Shown here in pieces: positions 8,139-16,952 of a stretch of 64,000 nucleotides of DNA. The notes below the pieces were generated by a model that made no database searches, was not told the DNA's origin, and saw only the letters and a list, made by a program, of their open reading frames with translations. The first letter of the stretch is position 1; each line of letters begins with the position of its first letter. This DNA comes from Pseudomonas sp. ok272 (lineage in GTDB: Bacteria; Pseudomonadota; Gammaproteobacteria; Pseudomonadales; Pseudomonadaceae): the NCBI RefSeq assembly GCF_900109995.1, contig NZ_FOCB01000002.1, forward strand, positions 200,247 to 264,246, written 5' to 3'. The position numbers and the translations under genes are program-made.

Positions 8139-8188
8139 ATGAAATTATGCTTTTATAATTTCATGAAAAAATACATAGATATTTTCAT
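8139..8188. promoter_or_regulatory. Tandem palindromes upstream of the puuBRA-like operon
   Basis: A perfect 10-bp inverted repeat, ATGAAATTAT and ATAATTTCAT with a 6-base spacer (8139-8164), is followed by a second one with arms ATGAAAA and TTTTCAT (8163-8188). They lie directly upstream of the PuuB-like start at 8129 and in the region divergent from the AraC gene end. They are good candidates for the binding site of the PuuR-like regulator. Confidence 0.55.
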
Positions 8189-8232
8189 TAGCGCAACAGG
8201 TGATCCCTCTTCCCACTCGTCCGCGAATAGCG

Positions 8233-9267
8233 TTACCCCGGCTTCACCCCAACGCCTGCCCTACCCTGCAACCGCAATCGATACTGCCCCGGGCTCTCTC
8301 CGGTCCACTTTTTGAACGCACGATGGAAGGCGCTGGGCTCCTGGAAACCGATCTGCTCGGCAATCCCGGTAATGCTCGTCCTGGTCTGGCGCAACTGCTC
8401 GAACGCCACGGCGCGGCGCACTTCGTCCTTGATCTCCTGAAAGGAGCAGCCCTCACGCGTCAGCTTGCGCCGAACGGTGCTGGGGCTCAGGTGTTGTTCC
8501 AGGGCAAAGGCGTCCAGGGTTGGCCACTCGCCGTAGTGACTGCTGCGCAGGCGCTGATAGAGCTGCGAGGCCAGCCCCTGCTGATTGCGGAAGCGGATCA
8601 CCAGCCACTGTGGCGCGCTGCGCAGGAACGCCTTGAGCAAAGCCAGGTCCTGGACCACCGGCAGTTGCAGCAAGCGGCTGTCGAACTCGATCTCCGTGCG
8701 CTCGGCGCCCAGGGTCAGGTTGGCGCCCCACAGCAACGAGTCGTCACTCAAGGACAAACGTTGGTGGCGAAAGTCGGCGCGGTCGATGGGAATCCGCCGC
8801 CCGCCCAGCCAACAGAGCAGGCTGATCATCAACACCATGAACGTCTCTTCGCCGTAGCGTGCCTGCTCGATGCTGTGCGCCTGGGTCTGCAAGCCGATGA
8901 CCGCACGCTTGCCGCGCACCGTCAACGTGCCGCGAAAGTCGTGCAGGAACAGGCTGAAGTTGGCCAGGCACTGACGCATGGCTTTTTCCAGGGTCGGCTC
9001 CTGAATCAGCGCGCGACAGATCAGGGCAAAGGCGCCTGGCGGCATGCCGTGGGAGTCCAGTTGGAAAAACTCGTCATTCAGGTCACGGATCTGCGCCAAC
9101 CACAACGCCGCAAACGCAGTCGCCGGGACGCGTGCCGCGGGCTGGTCCATCAACACCGGGTCAATCCCCACCTGTTCGAGCAGCGCGCGCAGGCGCGCCG
9201 GCTGTTCGCGCAGTGCATGAATCATCGGGTACACGAAGTAGACCGCTACCGAATCTGTTTCCCGCAT
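8233..9267 (-). CDS. AraC-family transcriptional regulator
   Basis: A 344-aa regulator with an N-terminal ligand domain of the 'arabinose-binding domain of AraC-type' class found in OruR/ArgR-like pseudomonad regulators, and a C-terminal AraC helix-turn-helix pair (LEQHLSPSTVRRKLTREG, then ITGIAEQIGFQEPSAFHRAF and TGESPGQYR). An in-frame start at 9336 would add 23 residues without family character; I prefer MRETDSVAVYFVYP at 9267. It is convergent with nothing and could control either the puuBRA-like operon or the thiolase genes to its right. Confidence 0.75.
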   Translation of the reverse strand: MRETDSVAVYFVYPMIHALREQPARLRALLEQVGIDPVLMDQPAARVPATAFAALWLAQIRDLNDEFFQLDSHGMPPGAFALICRALIQEPTLEKAMRQCLANFSLFLHDFRGTLTVRGKRAVIGLQTQAHSIEQARYGEETFMVLMISLLCWLGGRRIPIDRADFRHQRLSLSDDSLLWGANLTLGAERTEIEFDSRLLQLPVVQDLALLKAFLRSAPQWLVIRFRNQQGLASQLYQRLRSSHYGEWPTLDAFALEQHLSPSTVRRKLTREGCSFQEIKDEVRRAVAFEQLRQTRTSITGIAEQIGFQEPSAFHRAFKKWTGESPGQYRLRLQGRAGVGVKPG

Positions 9268-9408
9268 GTATGGCCCATCCGCTTCATCGACTAAAACATG
9301 GCAAAAAACGCCACCCGCCTTGCGCAGTTTTGGCATAGGCCGTGAGCTCTGGCAACACTAAACTCGCGGCCATCAACCACTGTGCGGGCATCATCAAGAC
9401 ACCAAACC

Positions 9409-9498
9409 TGTGGGAGCGAGCTTGCTCGCGATAGCAACGGCACATTCAACATCAATGTTGACTGACACACCGCCATCGCGAGCAAGCTCGCTCCCACA
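9409..9498. repeat. REPIN
   Basis: Inverted REP pair with outer ends TGTGGGAGC and GCTCCCACA and inner TTGCTCGCGA arms. Located between the AraC gene and the thiolase gene. Confidence 0.85.
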
Positions 9499-9556
9499 AG
9501 GTCCGTGTTGTCACTGCGCAACCCACGAATAAGAAAACGTCCCGAGGAATTTGCCC

Positions 9557-10741
9557 ATGAACCCTACCGACATTTATGTAGTCAGCGCCGTACGTTCTGC
9601 CATCGGCAGCTTTGGCGGCTCGCTCAAGGACGTTTCGCCCATCGACCTGGGCACCGCGGTGTGCCGCGCCGCCATCGAGCGTTCGGGCCTGGCGCCTGAA
9701 CATATCGGCCACACCGTGATGGGCCACGTGATCCCCACCGAAGCCCGCGACGCGTACATTTCCCGCGTGGTCTCGATGAACGCCGGCCTGCCCAAGGAAA
9801 CCCCGGCCTTCAACGTCAACCGCCTGTGCGGTTCCGGCCTGCAGGCGATTGTCAGCGCCGCGCAAAGCCTGATGCTGGGTGACGCCGGCGCCGCGCTGGC
9901 CGGTGGCGTGGAATCCATGAGCCGTGGCGCCTACCTGTTGCCGCAAGCCCGCTGGGGCGCGCGCATGGGCGATATCCAGGGCATCGACTACATGCTCGGC
10001 GCACTGCATGATCCGTTCGCCGGCATTCACATGGGCATCACCGCCGAAAACGTCGCCGCCCACTACGGTATCACCCGCGAGGCGCAGGATGCCCTGGCGC
10101 AGGTCAGCCAGCAACGCGCCGCGCGAGCCATTGCCGAAGGCCGTTTTGAAGGGCAGATCGTGCCCATCGAAATCACCACCCGCAAAGGCACTGTGACCTT
10201 CGCCACTGACGAACACGTGCGCGGTGACGTCAGCGCCGAGCAACTGCAACGCATGAAGCCGGCCTTCAAGAAGGACGGCAGTGTCACCGCCGGCAACGCC
10301 TCGGGCCTCAACGACGGTGCCGGCGCACTGATCCTGGCCACCGGTAAAGTGGTGCAGGAACAAGGCCTCAAGCCGCTGGCCCGCCTGGTGGGTTATGCCC
10401 ACGCTGGCGTCGAGCCGGACATGATGGGCCTGGGCCCGATCCCCGCCACCCGCCTGGTGCTGCAACGCGCCGGGCTGACCGTGGCGGATCTGGACGTGAT
10501 CGAGTCCAACGAAGCCTTCGCCGCCCAGGCCTGCGCCGTCGCCAAAGAGCTGGGTTTTAACCCCGCGAAGGTCAACCCCAACGGTTCCGGGATCTCCCTG
10601 GGCCACCCGGTGGGCGCCACCGGCGCGATCATCGCCACCAAGGCCATCCACGAACTGCAGCGCATTGGCGGCCGTTATGCGCTGGCGACCATGTGCATTG
10701 GCGGCGGCCAAGGCATCGCCGTGCTGTTCGAGCGGGCGTGA
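9557..10741 (+). CDS. Acetyl-CoA C-acyltransferase (thiolase)
   Basis: A 394-aa thiolase of the acetoacetyl-CoA type. The acylated cysteine is C91 (NRLCGSGLQ), the histidine is in GHPVGATGA and the second cysteine in MCIGGGQG. It condenses two acetyl-CoA or cleaves 3-ketoacyl-CoA. A GAGGAA ribosome binding site precedes the ATG at 9557, so the TTG at 9551 is not needed. The stop is followed after 12 bases by a 3-hydroxyacyl-CoA dehydrogenase gene, and a TetR gene overlaps that one, so the three form an operon for short-chain acyl-CoA conversion. Possible roles are ketone-body, butyrate or amino-acid carbon breakdown. Confidence 0.9.
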   Translation: MNPTDIYVVSAVRSAIGSFGGSLKDVSPIDLGTAVCRAAIERSGLAPEHIGHTVMGHVIPTEARDAYISRVVSMNAGLPKETPAFNVNRLCGSGLQAIVSAAQSLMLGDAGAALAGGVESMSRGAYLLPQARWGARMGDIQGIDYMLGALHDPFAGIHMGITAENVAAHYGITREAQDALAQVSQQRAARAIAEGRFEGQIVPIEITTRKGTVTFATDEHVRGDVSAEQLQRMKPAFKKDGSVTAGNASGLNDGAGALILATGKVVQEQGLKPLARLVGYAHAGVEPDMMGLGPIPATRLVLQRAGLTVADLDVIESNEAFAAQACAVAKELGFNPAKVNPNGSGISLGHPVGATGAIIATKAIHELQRIGGRYALATMCIGGGQGIAVLFERA

Positions 10742-10755
10742 TCAAGGACATGAGC

Positions 10756-11607
10756 ATGCATCTGCAGAACATTGGCGTCATCGGCGCCGGCACCATGGGC
10801 AATGGCATCGCGCAGGTCTGCGCGCTAGCCGGCCTGGACGTCACCTTGCTGGACATCGCCGACAGCGCCTTGCAAAAGGCCCTGGCCACCGTGGCCAAGA
10901 ACCTTGACCGGCAAGTCACCAAAGGCAGCCTGAGCGAAGCGCAAAAGCTCGCCGCCCTGGGCAAGATCCGCACCAGCACCGACTACGCCAGCCTCAAGGA
11001 CGTGCAACTGGTGATCGAGGCCGCCACCGAGAACCTCGACCTCAAGCTCAAGGTTTTGCAGCAGATCGCCGCCCAGGTCAGCCCCGCCTGCGTGATCGCT
11101 TCCAACACCTCGTCGCTGTCGATCACGCAACTGGCCGCCAGCGTCAGCCAGCCGGAACGCTTTATCGGCCTGCACTTCTTCAACCCGGTGCCGGTGATGA
11201 AGTTGATCGAAGTGATTCGCGGCCTGCAAACCAGCGATGCAACCCACGCCCTGGCCCTGGACATGGCCCAGCGCCTGGGCAAGACCGCGATCACCGCCGG
11301 CAACCGCCCGGGGTTCGTGGTCAACCGGATCCTGGTGCCGATGATCAACGAAGCCATCCAGGTGCTCGACGAAGGCCTGGCCAGCGCCGAGGACATCGAT
11401 GCCGGCATGCTGCTGGGGTGCAACCAGCCCATCGGCCCGCTGGCCCTGGCTGACCTGATTGGCCTGGACACCCTGCTGGCGATCATGCAGGCCTTCTACG
11501 ACGGCTTCAACGACAGCAAGTACCGTCCCGCGCCGCTGCTCAAGGAAATGGTCGCGGCCGGTTACCTGGGGCGCAAGAGCGGGCGTGGCTTCCATGCCTA
11601 TGAGTGA
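10756..11607 (+). CDS. 3-hydroxybutyryl-CoA dehydrogenase
   Basis: A 283-aa NAD-dependent 3-hydroxyacyl-CoA dehydrogenase, the usual length of stand-alone Hbd/PaaH enzymes. The N-terminal Rossmann motif is IGVIGAGTMGNGIAQVCA, the catalytic histidine is in ERFIGLHFFNPVPVM, and the C-terminal domain has the GNRPGFVVNRI signature. The AAGGA at 10744-10748 is 7 bases from the ATG at 10756, so this start is preferred to the one at 10750. It interconverts acetoacetyl-CoA and 3-hydroxybutyryl-CoA and so pairs with the thiolase upstream. Confidence 0.9.
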   Translation: MHLQNIGVIGAGTMGNGIAQVCALAGLDVTLLDIADSALQKALATVAKNLDRQVTKGSLSEAQKLAALGKIRTSTDYASLKDVQLVIEAATENLDLKLKVLQQIAAQVSPACVIASNTSSLSITQLAASVSQPERFIGLHFFNPVPVMKLIEVIRGLQTSDATHALALDMAQRLGKTAITAGNRPGFVVNRILVPMINEAIQVLDEGLASAEDIDAGMLLGCNQPIGPLALADLIGLDTLLAIMQAFYDGFNDSKYRPAPLLKEMVAAGYLGRKSGRGFHAYE

Positions 11608-12199
11608 ACGCTGCTCACGCTTTGCCGAGAGCCGCGACAAGGCCCTGGAGCTGTTCGCCAGCAAGGGCTTTGCCCAGGTCGGCATGCGTGAACTGGCCAC
11701 GCACCTGGGGCTGACCCCGGGTTCGTTGTATCACCACTACCCCAGCAAGCAGCACTTGCTGGCGGACCTGATCGAAGAGTTCTACGACGAGTTGCTGGCG
11801 ACCCTGGCGCGCATCGCCAGGCGTCGATCCGCGCCACCCGACAAGTTGCACACGCTGATCCACGCCCACCTCAAACTGCACCGCGACATGCCCTGGCACT
11901 ACCGCCTGGTGGAGCGCGACAGCAGTTGCCTGAACGAGGACCAACAGGTCCGCGTGCAGCAGTTGCAACGCCGCTATGAGCAGACATTGATGAACCTGCT
12001 CTGCCCCGTCGTGCCAACGTCGCCCGCCGCCGGGCACGCCATCGCCAGCCTGCTCAACTGCGCCCCCAGTTGGTTGGTGCAACAACCACTGGACGCCAAG
12101 GAGCGTGATCGCCTGCTCGAAAGCCTGCTGACCGGCGCCATTGAACGCGTGCTGGGCCAGGCGCCAGGTCTGTCGGTGGTTCAGGCCAACGTGGCCTGA
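11600..12199 (+). CDS. TetR-family transcriptional regulator
   Basis: A 199-aa regulator. The N-terminal helix-turn-helix is clear (FASKGFAQVGMRELATHLGL, then TPGSLYHHYPSKQHLLADLI); the rest is an all-alpha ligand domain without an obvious class. The ATG at 11600 overlaps the end of the dehydrogenase gene (TATGAGTGA), so it is translationally coupled to thiolase and dehydrogenase and likely regulates them. An alternative start is 11594. Confidence 0.85.
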   Translation: MSERCSRFAESRDKALELFASKGFAQVGMRELATHLGLTPGSLYHHYPSKQHLLADLIEEFYDELLATLARIARRRSAPPDKLHTLIHAHLKLHRDMPWHYRLVERDSSCLNEDQQVRVQQLQRRYEQTLMNLLCPVVPTSPAAGHAIASLLNCAPSWLVQQPLDAKERDRLLESLLTGAIERVLGQAPGLSVVQANVA

Positions 12200-12337
12200 G
12201 GTGCTGTATCACGACGGCGCGCTGACACGCTCGCCGTCTATCTTTTGCCCTCCCCGTTTACACGCGCCCGCTTCCCTCCTACTATCCAGCCACTCTGGAT
12301 GCCGCCATCGGCGCTTGCGCTGGTGGGAACACCGGTC

Positions 12338-12468
12338 ATGAGCACATCACCACAAGAACAACAACTGAACGTGCAACCATGAAACGAATCGTCAACCTGC
12401 CCATGGCGCTGCTGCGCGCCAAACTGCGTCACTCCTCACGTCCGCCGGATATCGCCCGCGCTGCCTGA
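12338..12468 (+). CDS. Two overlapping very short ORFs (14 and 29 codons), uncertain
   Basis: ATG at 12338 opens a 14-codon frame (MSTSPQEQQLNVQP) preceded by a GGGA at suitable distance. Its TGA overlaps the ATG of a second frame (12379-12468) encoding 29 residues, rich in Arg and Leu (MKRIVNLPMALLRAKLRHSS...). The ATGA overlap looks like translational coupling, but I recognise neither product and both could be chance. The rest of the 12200-12676 gap holds only a REPIN. Confidence 0.25.
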
Positions 12469-12530
12469 ACGCACGCCTGATGCGTCGCGTTGATTCCCGT
12501 TTCATTGCCACCTGTCCAGCACTGTTCCCT

Positions 12531-12620
12531 TGTGGGAGCGAGCCTGCTCGCGATGGCGGGCTGTCATTCAACACTGATGTTGAATGTGCTGGCCCTATCG
12601 CGAGCAGGCTCGCTCCCACA
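12531..12620. repeat. REPIN
   Basis: Inverted REP pair with TGTGGGAGCGAGCCTGCTCG at the left and its complement at the right, directly upstream of the FAD oxidoreductase gene at 12677. Confidence 0.85.
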
Positions 12621-12676
12621 GGTCGCGTGTGTTGACCGATTGGCATTGGCCGCACCGCCCTTATCCGGACACTGAC

Positions 12677-13960
12677 ATGACTGCACGCAGCAATTCCTAT
12701 TACACCGCCACCCTCAACCACGAGACCGACTACCCGACCCTGCAAGGTCGGCACCGGGTCGACGTGGTGATCATCGGTGGCGGCTTCACCGGCGTGGCCA
12801 CCGCCGTCGAGCTGGCGGAGAAAGGCCTGAAGGTGGCGATCGTCGAAAGCCACAAGATCGGTTGGGGCGCCACCGGGCGCAACGGCGGCCAGGTCACCGG
12901 CAGCCTGTCGGGCGATGAAGCCATGCGCAAACAGATGCGCCGCACTATCGGTGACGAGGTCGACGACTTCATCTGGCACCTGCGCTGGCGCGGGCACCAG
13001 ATCATCCAGCAGCGCGTGGACAAGTACGGCATCGCCTGCGACCTCAAGCACGGTCACTTGCACGCGGCGTACAAACCCAGCCACATGGACGGCCTGCGCA
13101 AGGACTATGACGAAGCAGTGCGCCGTGGCATGGGCGATGAGGTCAGCCTGCTCGACCGCAGCCAGGTGCGTGACCTGCTGCAAAGCGACCTCTACCACGG
13201 GGCGATCAAGAACACCCGCAACATGCACCTGCACCCGCTCAACCTGTGCATCGGCGAGGCGCGGGCGGCCGAAAGCCTGGGCGCACTGATCTTCGAGAAC
13301 AGCGAAGTGCTGGAGATCATCCACGGCGCCACGCCCGGCGTGCGCACCGCCCACGGCCAGATCGACGCCAACCAGGTGCTGCTGGCCGGCGACGTCTACC
13401 ACAAGCTCGAACCCGGCAAGCTCAAGGGCAAGATCTTCCCGGCCATGGGCGGCATCGTCACCACCGCGCCCCTGGGCGACCTGGCCAAGCAGCTCAACCC
13501 AGAAGACCTGGCGGTCTACGACTGTCGCTTCGTGCTCGACTACTACCGCATGACCGCCGACGGGCGCCTGCTGTTCGGGGGCGGCGCCAACTACAGCGGC
13601 AAGGATTCACGGAACATCGCCGCCGAACTGCGCCCGTGCATCGAGCAGACCTTCCCGGCGCTCAAGGGCGTGGCCATCGATTACCAGTGGAGTTGCGCCA
13701 TGGGCATCGTGATCAACCGCATCCCGCAGTTGGGCAAGCTGTCGGACAACGTCTGGTACTGCCAGGGCTACTCCGGCCACGGCATCGCCACCACCCACAT
13801 CATGGGCGAGATCATGGGCCGGGCCATCACCGGCCAACTGGAGCACTACGACACCTTCGCCGCCTGCCAACACATCCGCGTGCCCATGGGCGACCTGCTG
13901 GGTAACCCGATGCTCGCCGCCGGCATGTGGTACTACCAGATGCTTGAGCGGTTGCGCTAA
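12677..13960 (+). CDS. FAD-dependent oxidoreductase, PuuB-like paralogue
   Basis: A 427-aa member of the DAO family. It begins with the SNSYYTATL motif typical of PuuB-like amine oxidases, then the dinucleotide motif VVIIGGGFTGVATAVELA, the GRNGGQVTGS loop and the C-terminal CQGYSGHGIATTH flavin motif. It is stand-alone, so the substrate is open: gamma-glutamylputrescine or another N-substituted amino compound. It has only moderate similarity to the operon-borne copy at 6840-8129, so the two are probably not a recent duplication. The start at 12677 is in keeping with the family; the frame runs upstream into the REPIN. Confidence 0.85.
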   Translation: MTARSNSYYTATLNHETDYPTLQGRHRVDVVIIGGGFTGVATAVELAEKGLKVAIVESHKIGWGATGRNGGQVTGSLSGDEAMRKQMRRTIGDEVDDFIWHLRWRGHQIIQQRVDKYGIACDLKHGHLHAAYKPSHMDGLRKDYDEAVRRGMGDEVSLLDRSQVRDLLQSDLYHGAIKNTRNMHLHPLNLCIGEARAAESLGALIFENSEVLEIIHGATPGVRTAHGQIDANQVLLAGDVYHKLEPGKLKGKIFPAMGGIVTTAPLGDLAKQLNPEDLAVYDCRFVLDYYRMTADGRLLFGGGANYSGKDSRNIAAELRPCIEQTFPALKGVAIDYQWSCAMGIVINRIPQLGKLSDNVWYCQGYSGHGIATTHIMGEIMGRAITGQLEHYDTFAACQHIRVPMGDLLGNPMLAAGMWYYQMLERLR

Positions 13961-13996
13961 GCCAACGGTGGCCACAGGGATCGTGGCCAACCGGGC

Positions 13997-15379
13997 TCAT
14001 CGACGCTTCAACTGATTGGCGCTGGCCACCGCCAGCGCCAGCGCCAACACCAGCAAGCCACACGCCAGCGCAAAGGTGCTGCGCATCCCCTGTGCCACCG
14101 CCTCGGCCGACGCCGCCGGGCCTTGCGCCCAGACAAACACCGCGCCCATGCACGACGCGCCGCTGATCAGCCCGACGTTGCGCGACAAACTGAGCATGCC
14201 CGCCACAACCCCACGCTGCGGCGCGGCAATCGCCGCCATGATCGCGGTGTTATTGGCCGCTTGGAACAGCGCGTAACCCGCCGTCAGCAATGCGATCGCG
14301 GCGAGGTATCCGATCATCCCCACGTCCATCGGCAACTGCGCCAGGGCCGCCGCGCCACACGCCATGGCGAGCAACCCCGCCACACTCATGCGCGGCGCAC
14401 CCAAACGGTCCACCAGGCGGCCGGCGGGCACCCCACTGAGCGCCGCGACACACGGCCCCACCGACAGGGCAAAGCCGACCAGCCAGGCTTCAAGCCCCAA
14501 TCCTCGGCCCAGGTAAAACGGCCCCACCACCAGGGTCGACATGATCACCGTCGACACCAGCATGTTCATGGCCAGGCCGCGGCTCAGCGACCGCTTGCGC
14601 AACAGCGCCAGATCAATCAGCGGCGATGCCGTGCGGCCCTGGCTCCAGACAAACAGCCCGGCGCCGCAGACCGCCGCCAGCAACCACAGCGTGTTGAACT
14701 GATCCAAGGTCATCGCCAACGCATAGGCACCCAGGCACGACGCCAACAACAGCGTGCCCCGCAGGTCGAACCCGGCACGCTGACGGCGGCGAACCGGTGG
14801 ATCAGCCGGCAAGTAGCGCCAGGCCAACCCCCCGTTGATGATCCCCAGCGGCAGGTTGACCAGGAACATCGCCGGCCAGCCGGCACCCGCCATCAACACC
14901 CCACCCAGGGACGGCCCCAGCGTCGTGCCGATGGCCGACATCGTGCCCAGCAAGCCCATGGCACTGCCGGTGCGCGCCTGGGGTACGGTCTGGGCAACAA
15001 AAGCCACGGTCAGCGCGAGCATGATCGCCGCCCCCACGCCTTGCATCGCCCGGGCGGCGATCAGTGCGCCGAGCGTCGGCGCCACCGCGCACAGCAAGGA
15101 GGCCAGGGTAAAGAGGCCGATGCCAAGCAACAGCACGCGCCGCTGGCCGAGTAGATCGCCCAGGCGCCCGGCACTGACGATCAAGCTGGTGATCGCCAGC
15201 AAGTAGGCCAGGACGATCCATTGCACCAGGGCAAAGGACGCACCAAAAGCCTGGGCCAACGTCGGCAGGCCGGCATTGGCGATGCTGGTGTCCAGGGACG
15301 GCATCAGCATCGACAGCGACAGGCTGGCCATGGCCCAGCGGGTGGAGGGTGTCAGGGGAACGGGCAGTTGGGCAGTCAC
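13997..15379 (-). CDS. MFS transporter, DHA2-like drug exporter
   Basis: A 460-aa major-facilitator protein with 12-14 predicted membrane segments. Motifs of the drug:H+ antiporter class are visible: the early LDTSIANAGLPTLAQAFG, the A-like motif GRLGDLLGQRRVLLLG and the motif C region GTTLGPSLGGVLM. It would export a toxic or antibiotic compound across the inner membrane. It is divergent from a LysR gene starting 129 bases away, which probably regulates it. Confidence 0.85.
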   Translation of the reverse strand: MTAQLPVPLTPSTRWAMASLSLSMLMPSLDTSIANAGLPTLAQAFGASFALVQWIVLAYLLAITSLIVSAGRLGDLLGQRRVLLLGIGLFTLASLLCAVAPTLGALIAARAMQGVGAAIMLALTVAFVAQTVPQARTGSAMGLLGTMSAIGTTLGPSLGGVLMAGAGWPAMFLVNLPLGIINGGLAWRYLPADPPVRRRQRAGFDLRGTLLLASCLGAYALAMTLDQFNTLWLLAAVCGAGLFVWSQGRTASPLIDLALLRKRSLSRGLAMNMLVSTVIMSTLVVGPFYLGRGLGLEAWLVGFALSVGPCVAALSGVPAGRLVDRLGAPRMSVAGLLAMACGAAALAQLPMDVGMIGYLAAIALLTAGYALFQAANNTAIMAAIAAPQRGVVAGMLSLSRNVGLISGASCMGAVFVWAQGPAASAEAVAQGMRSTFALACGLLVLALALAVASANQLKRR

Positions 15380-15508
15380 GAAGGCGCTCCTGGGCGTGGA
15401 TCATGACCCGCAGCCTAGGCCCGTCCATGACCTGACGGAAGGCGCAGCACGTGCACTCAATACCTGCACCCAACGCCACATCGGCCAAAGCCGTGCTACC
15501 GTTGCGCC

Positions 15509-16411
15509 ATGACCACGCCTGACCTGAACCTGTTGCTGACCCTGGACGCCCTGCTCACCGAAGGCAGCGTGGCCCGTGCCGCCGAGCGCCTGCACCTGAG
15601 CCCATCGGCCATGAGCCGGGCGCTGGCACGCTTGCGCACCACCACCGGCGACCCGCTGCTGGTGCGCGCCGGACGCGGCCTGGTGCCGACACCTCGGGCC
15701 ATCGCCCTGCGCGAACAGGTCCGCCAACTGGTGCAGGACGCCCAGGCGGTGTTGCGTCCCGCCGAGCACCTGGACCTGCGTCAACTGCGCCGCACCTTCA
15801 CCCTGCGCACCCGCGACGGCTTCGTCGAAACCTTCGGCCCCGCCCTGATCCAGCGCCTGCGCCGCGAAGCCCCGGGGGTGCGGCTGTACTTCGTGCCCAA
15901 ACTCGACAAAAGCAGCGCGCCGCTGCGCGACGGTAGCGTCGACCTGGACACCGGCGTGGTCGCCGACAGTGCCAGCCCGGAGCTGCGCACCCGGCAGTTG
16001 TTCGAGGATCGTTTCATCGGTGTGGTGCGCAGTGCTCATCCGCTGAGCCAGGGACCGATCAGCGCGCCGGCCTACGCCGCCGGCCAGCACATCCTGGTGT
16101 CCCGCCGAGGGCTCGCCAAGGGCGTGTTGGATGAGCACCTCCAGGCCCATGGCCTGGCGCGCGACATCGTCACCCTGGTCAGCGACTTCGGCGCCGCCCT
16201 GGCCCTGGCACGAGCCACGGACCTGATTGCCACCGTGCCCGAAAGCCACACCCGCCACCTGCACGCGGGCCTGCATAGTTTTGCCCTGCCCGTGCCCGTG
16301 CCGGCGCTGAAGGTGTCGATGATCTGGCACCCGCGCATGGACGCCGACCCGGCACACCGCTGGTTGCGTGATTGTGTGCGAGCCGTGTGCGCGCAGGTGC
16401 TTGAGGGCTGA
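15509..16411 (+). CDS. LysR-family transcriptional regulator
   Basis: A 300-aa LysR regulator. The winged helix is at the N-terminus (DLNLLLTLDALLTEGSVARA, then LHLSPSAMSRALARLR, DPLLVRAG), followed by the two-lobed effector domain. Divergent to the MFS exporter gene, the usual arrangement for a LysR and its target; the shared 129-base region should hold the operator. The inducer is unknown. Confidence 0.9.
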   Translation: MTTPDLNLLLTLDALLTEGSVARAAERLHLSPSAMSRALARLRTTTGDPLLVRAGRGLVPTPRAIALREQVRQLVQDAQAVLRPAEHLDLRQLRRTFTLRTRDGFVETFGPALIQRLRREAPGVRLYFVPKLDKSSAPLRDGSVDLDTGVVADSASPELRTRQLFEDRFIGVVRSAHPLSQGPISAPAYAAGQHILVSRRGLAKGVLDEHLQAHGLARDIVTLVSDFGAALALARATDLIATVPESHTRHLHAGLHSFALPVPVPALKVSMIWHPRMDADPAHRWLRDCVRAVCAQVLEG

Positions 16412-16429
16412 AACCGCGTTGGCGGTGGA

Positions 16430-16810
16430 TCAGCCCTTGGCCGCCATCGCCGTGACTTCAACACGCATGCCGGCGACCGCCAATGCGGCCACGCCGACGG
16501 CGGCGCGGACTGGCCAAGGCTTGGCGAAGAAGCGCTGGTACACCTCGTTGAACGCGGCGCGCTCGCTCATGTCAGTGAGGTAGATCGTCAGGTGCAGCAC
16601 CCGGTCCATCGAACTGCCGGCGCGCTCCAGCGCCACCTTGAGTGCTTGCAGGGTGCATTCGCTTTGCGCGGTGATATCGCCCAGCTCCAGGCTGCCATCG
16701 GCGCGAGTGGGGATTTGAGTGGAGACCAGCACGCCGCCGAAGCCGGCCACGTCGGAAGAAATGGAGTCCGCGTCAGGATCAGGGATAAAGGTCAGGTCGT
16801 GGTTTGCCAT
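16430..16810 (-). CDS. RidA/YjgF-family protein
   Basis: A 126-aa member of the RidA superfamily, which hydrolyse reactive enamine/imine intermediates. Visible features are the GGVLVSTQIP beginning, QSECTLQALKVALERAGSSM and the C-terminal PVRAAVGVAAL-VEVTAMA strand. The canonical RidA arginine in the R-x-A/V region corresponds to PVRAAV. The start at 16810 follows AGAGACTCCC; the frame extends upstream without family similarity. The LysR gene ends 18 bases away on the other strand, so the two converge. Confidence 0.85.
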   Translation of the reverse strand: MANHDLTFIPDPDADSISSDVAGFGGVLVSTQIPTRADGSLELGDITAQSECTLQALKVALERAGSSMDRVLHLTIYLTDMSERAAFNEVYQRFFAKPWPVRAAVGVAALAVAGMRVEVTAMAAKG

Positions 16811-16952
16811 GGGAGTCTCTTGCTTGAGGGTGAAAACCCGAGAGTCTACCGTGCACGCGCCCGTTCGTTGCTCCATTCGCTGGAAAACTCACGGGCCTAG
16901 CCGTTAGGGTGTGGCGGCTGACCAGCCCTTTTCACCCACACGGAGTACCGAC

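Noticed and set aside
14123..15154. Long plus-strand frame opposite the MFS exporter
   Set aside because: Composition is dominated by Arg, His, Gln and Pro, typical of an antisense shadow; the minus strand encodes a clear membrane transporter.
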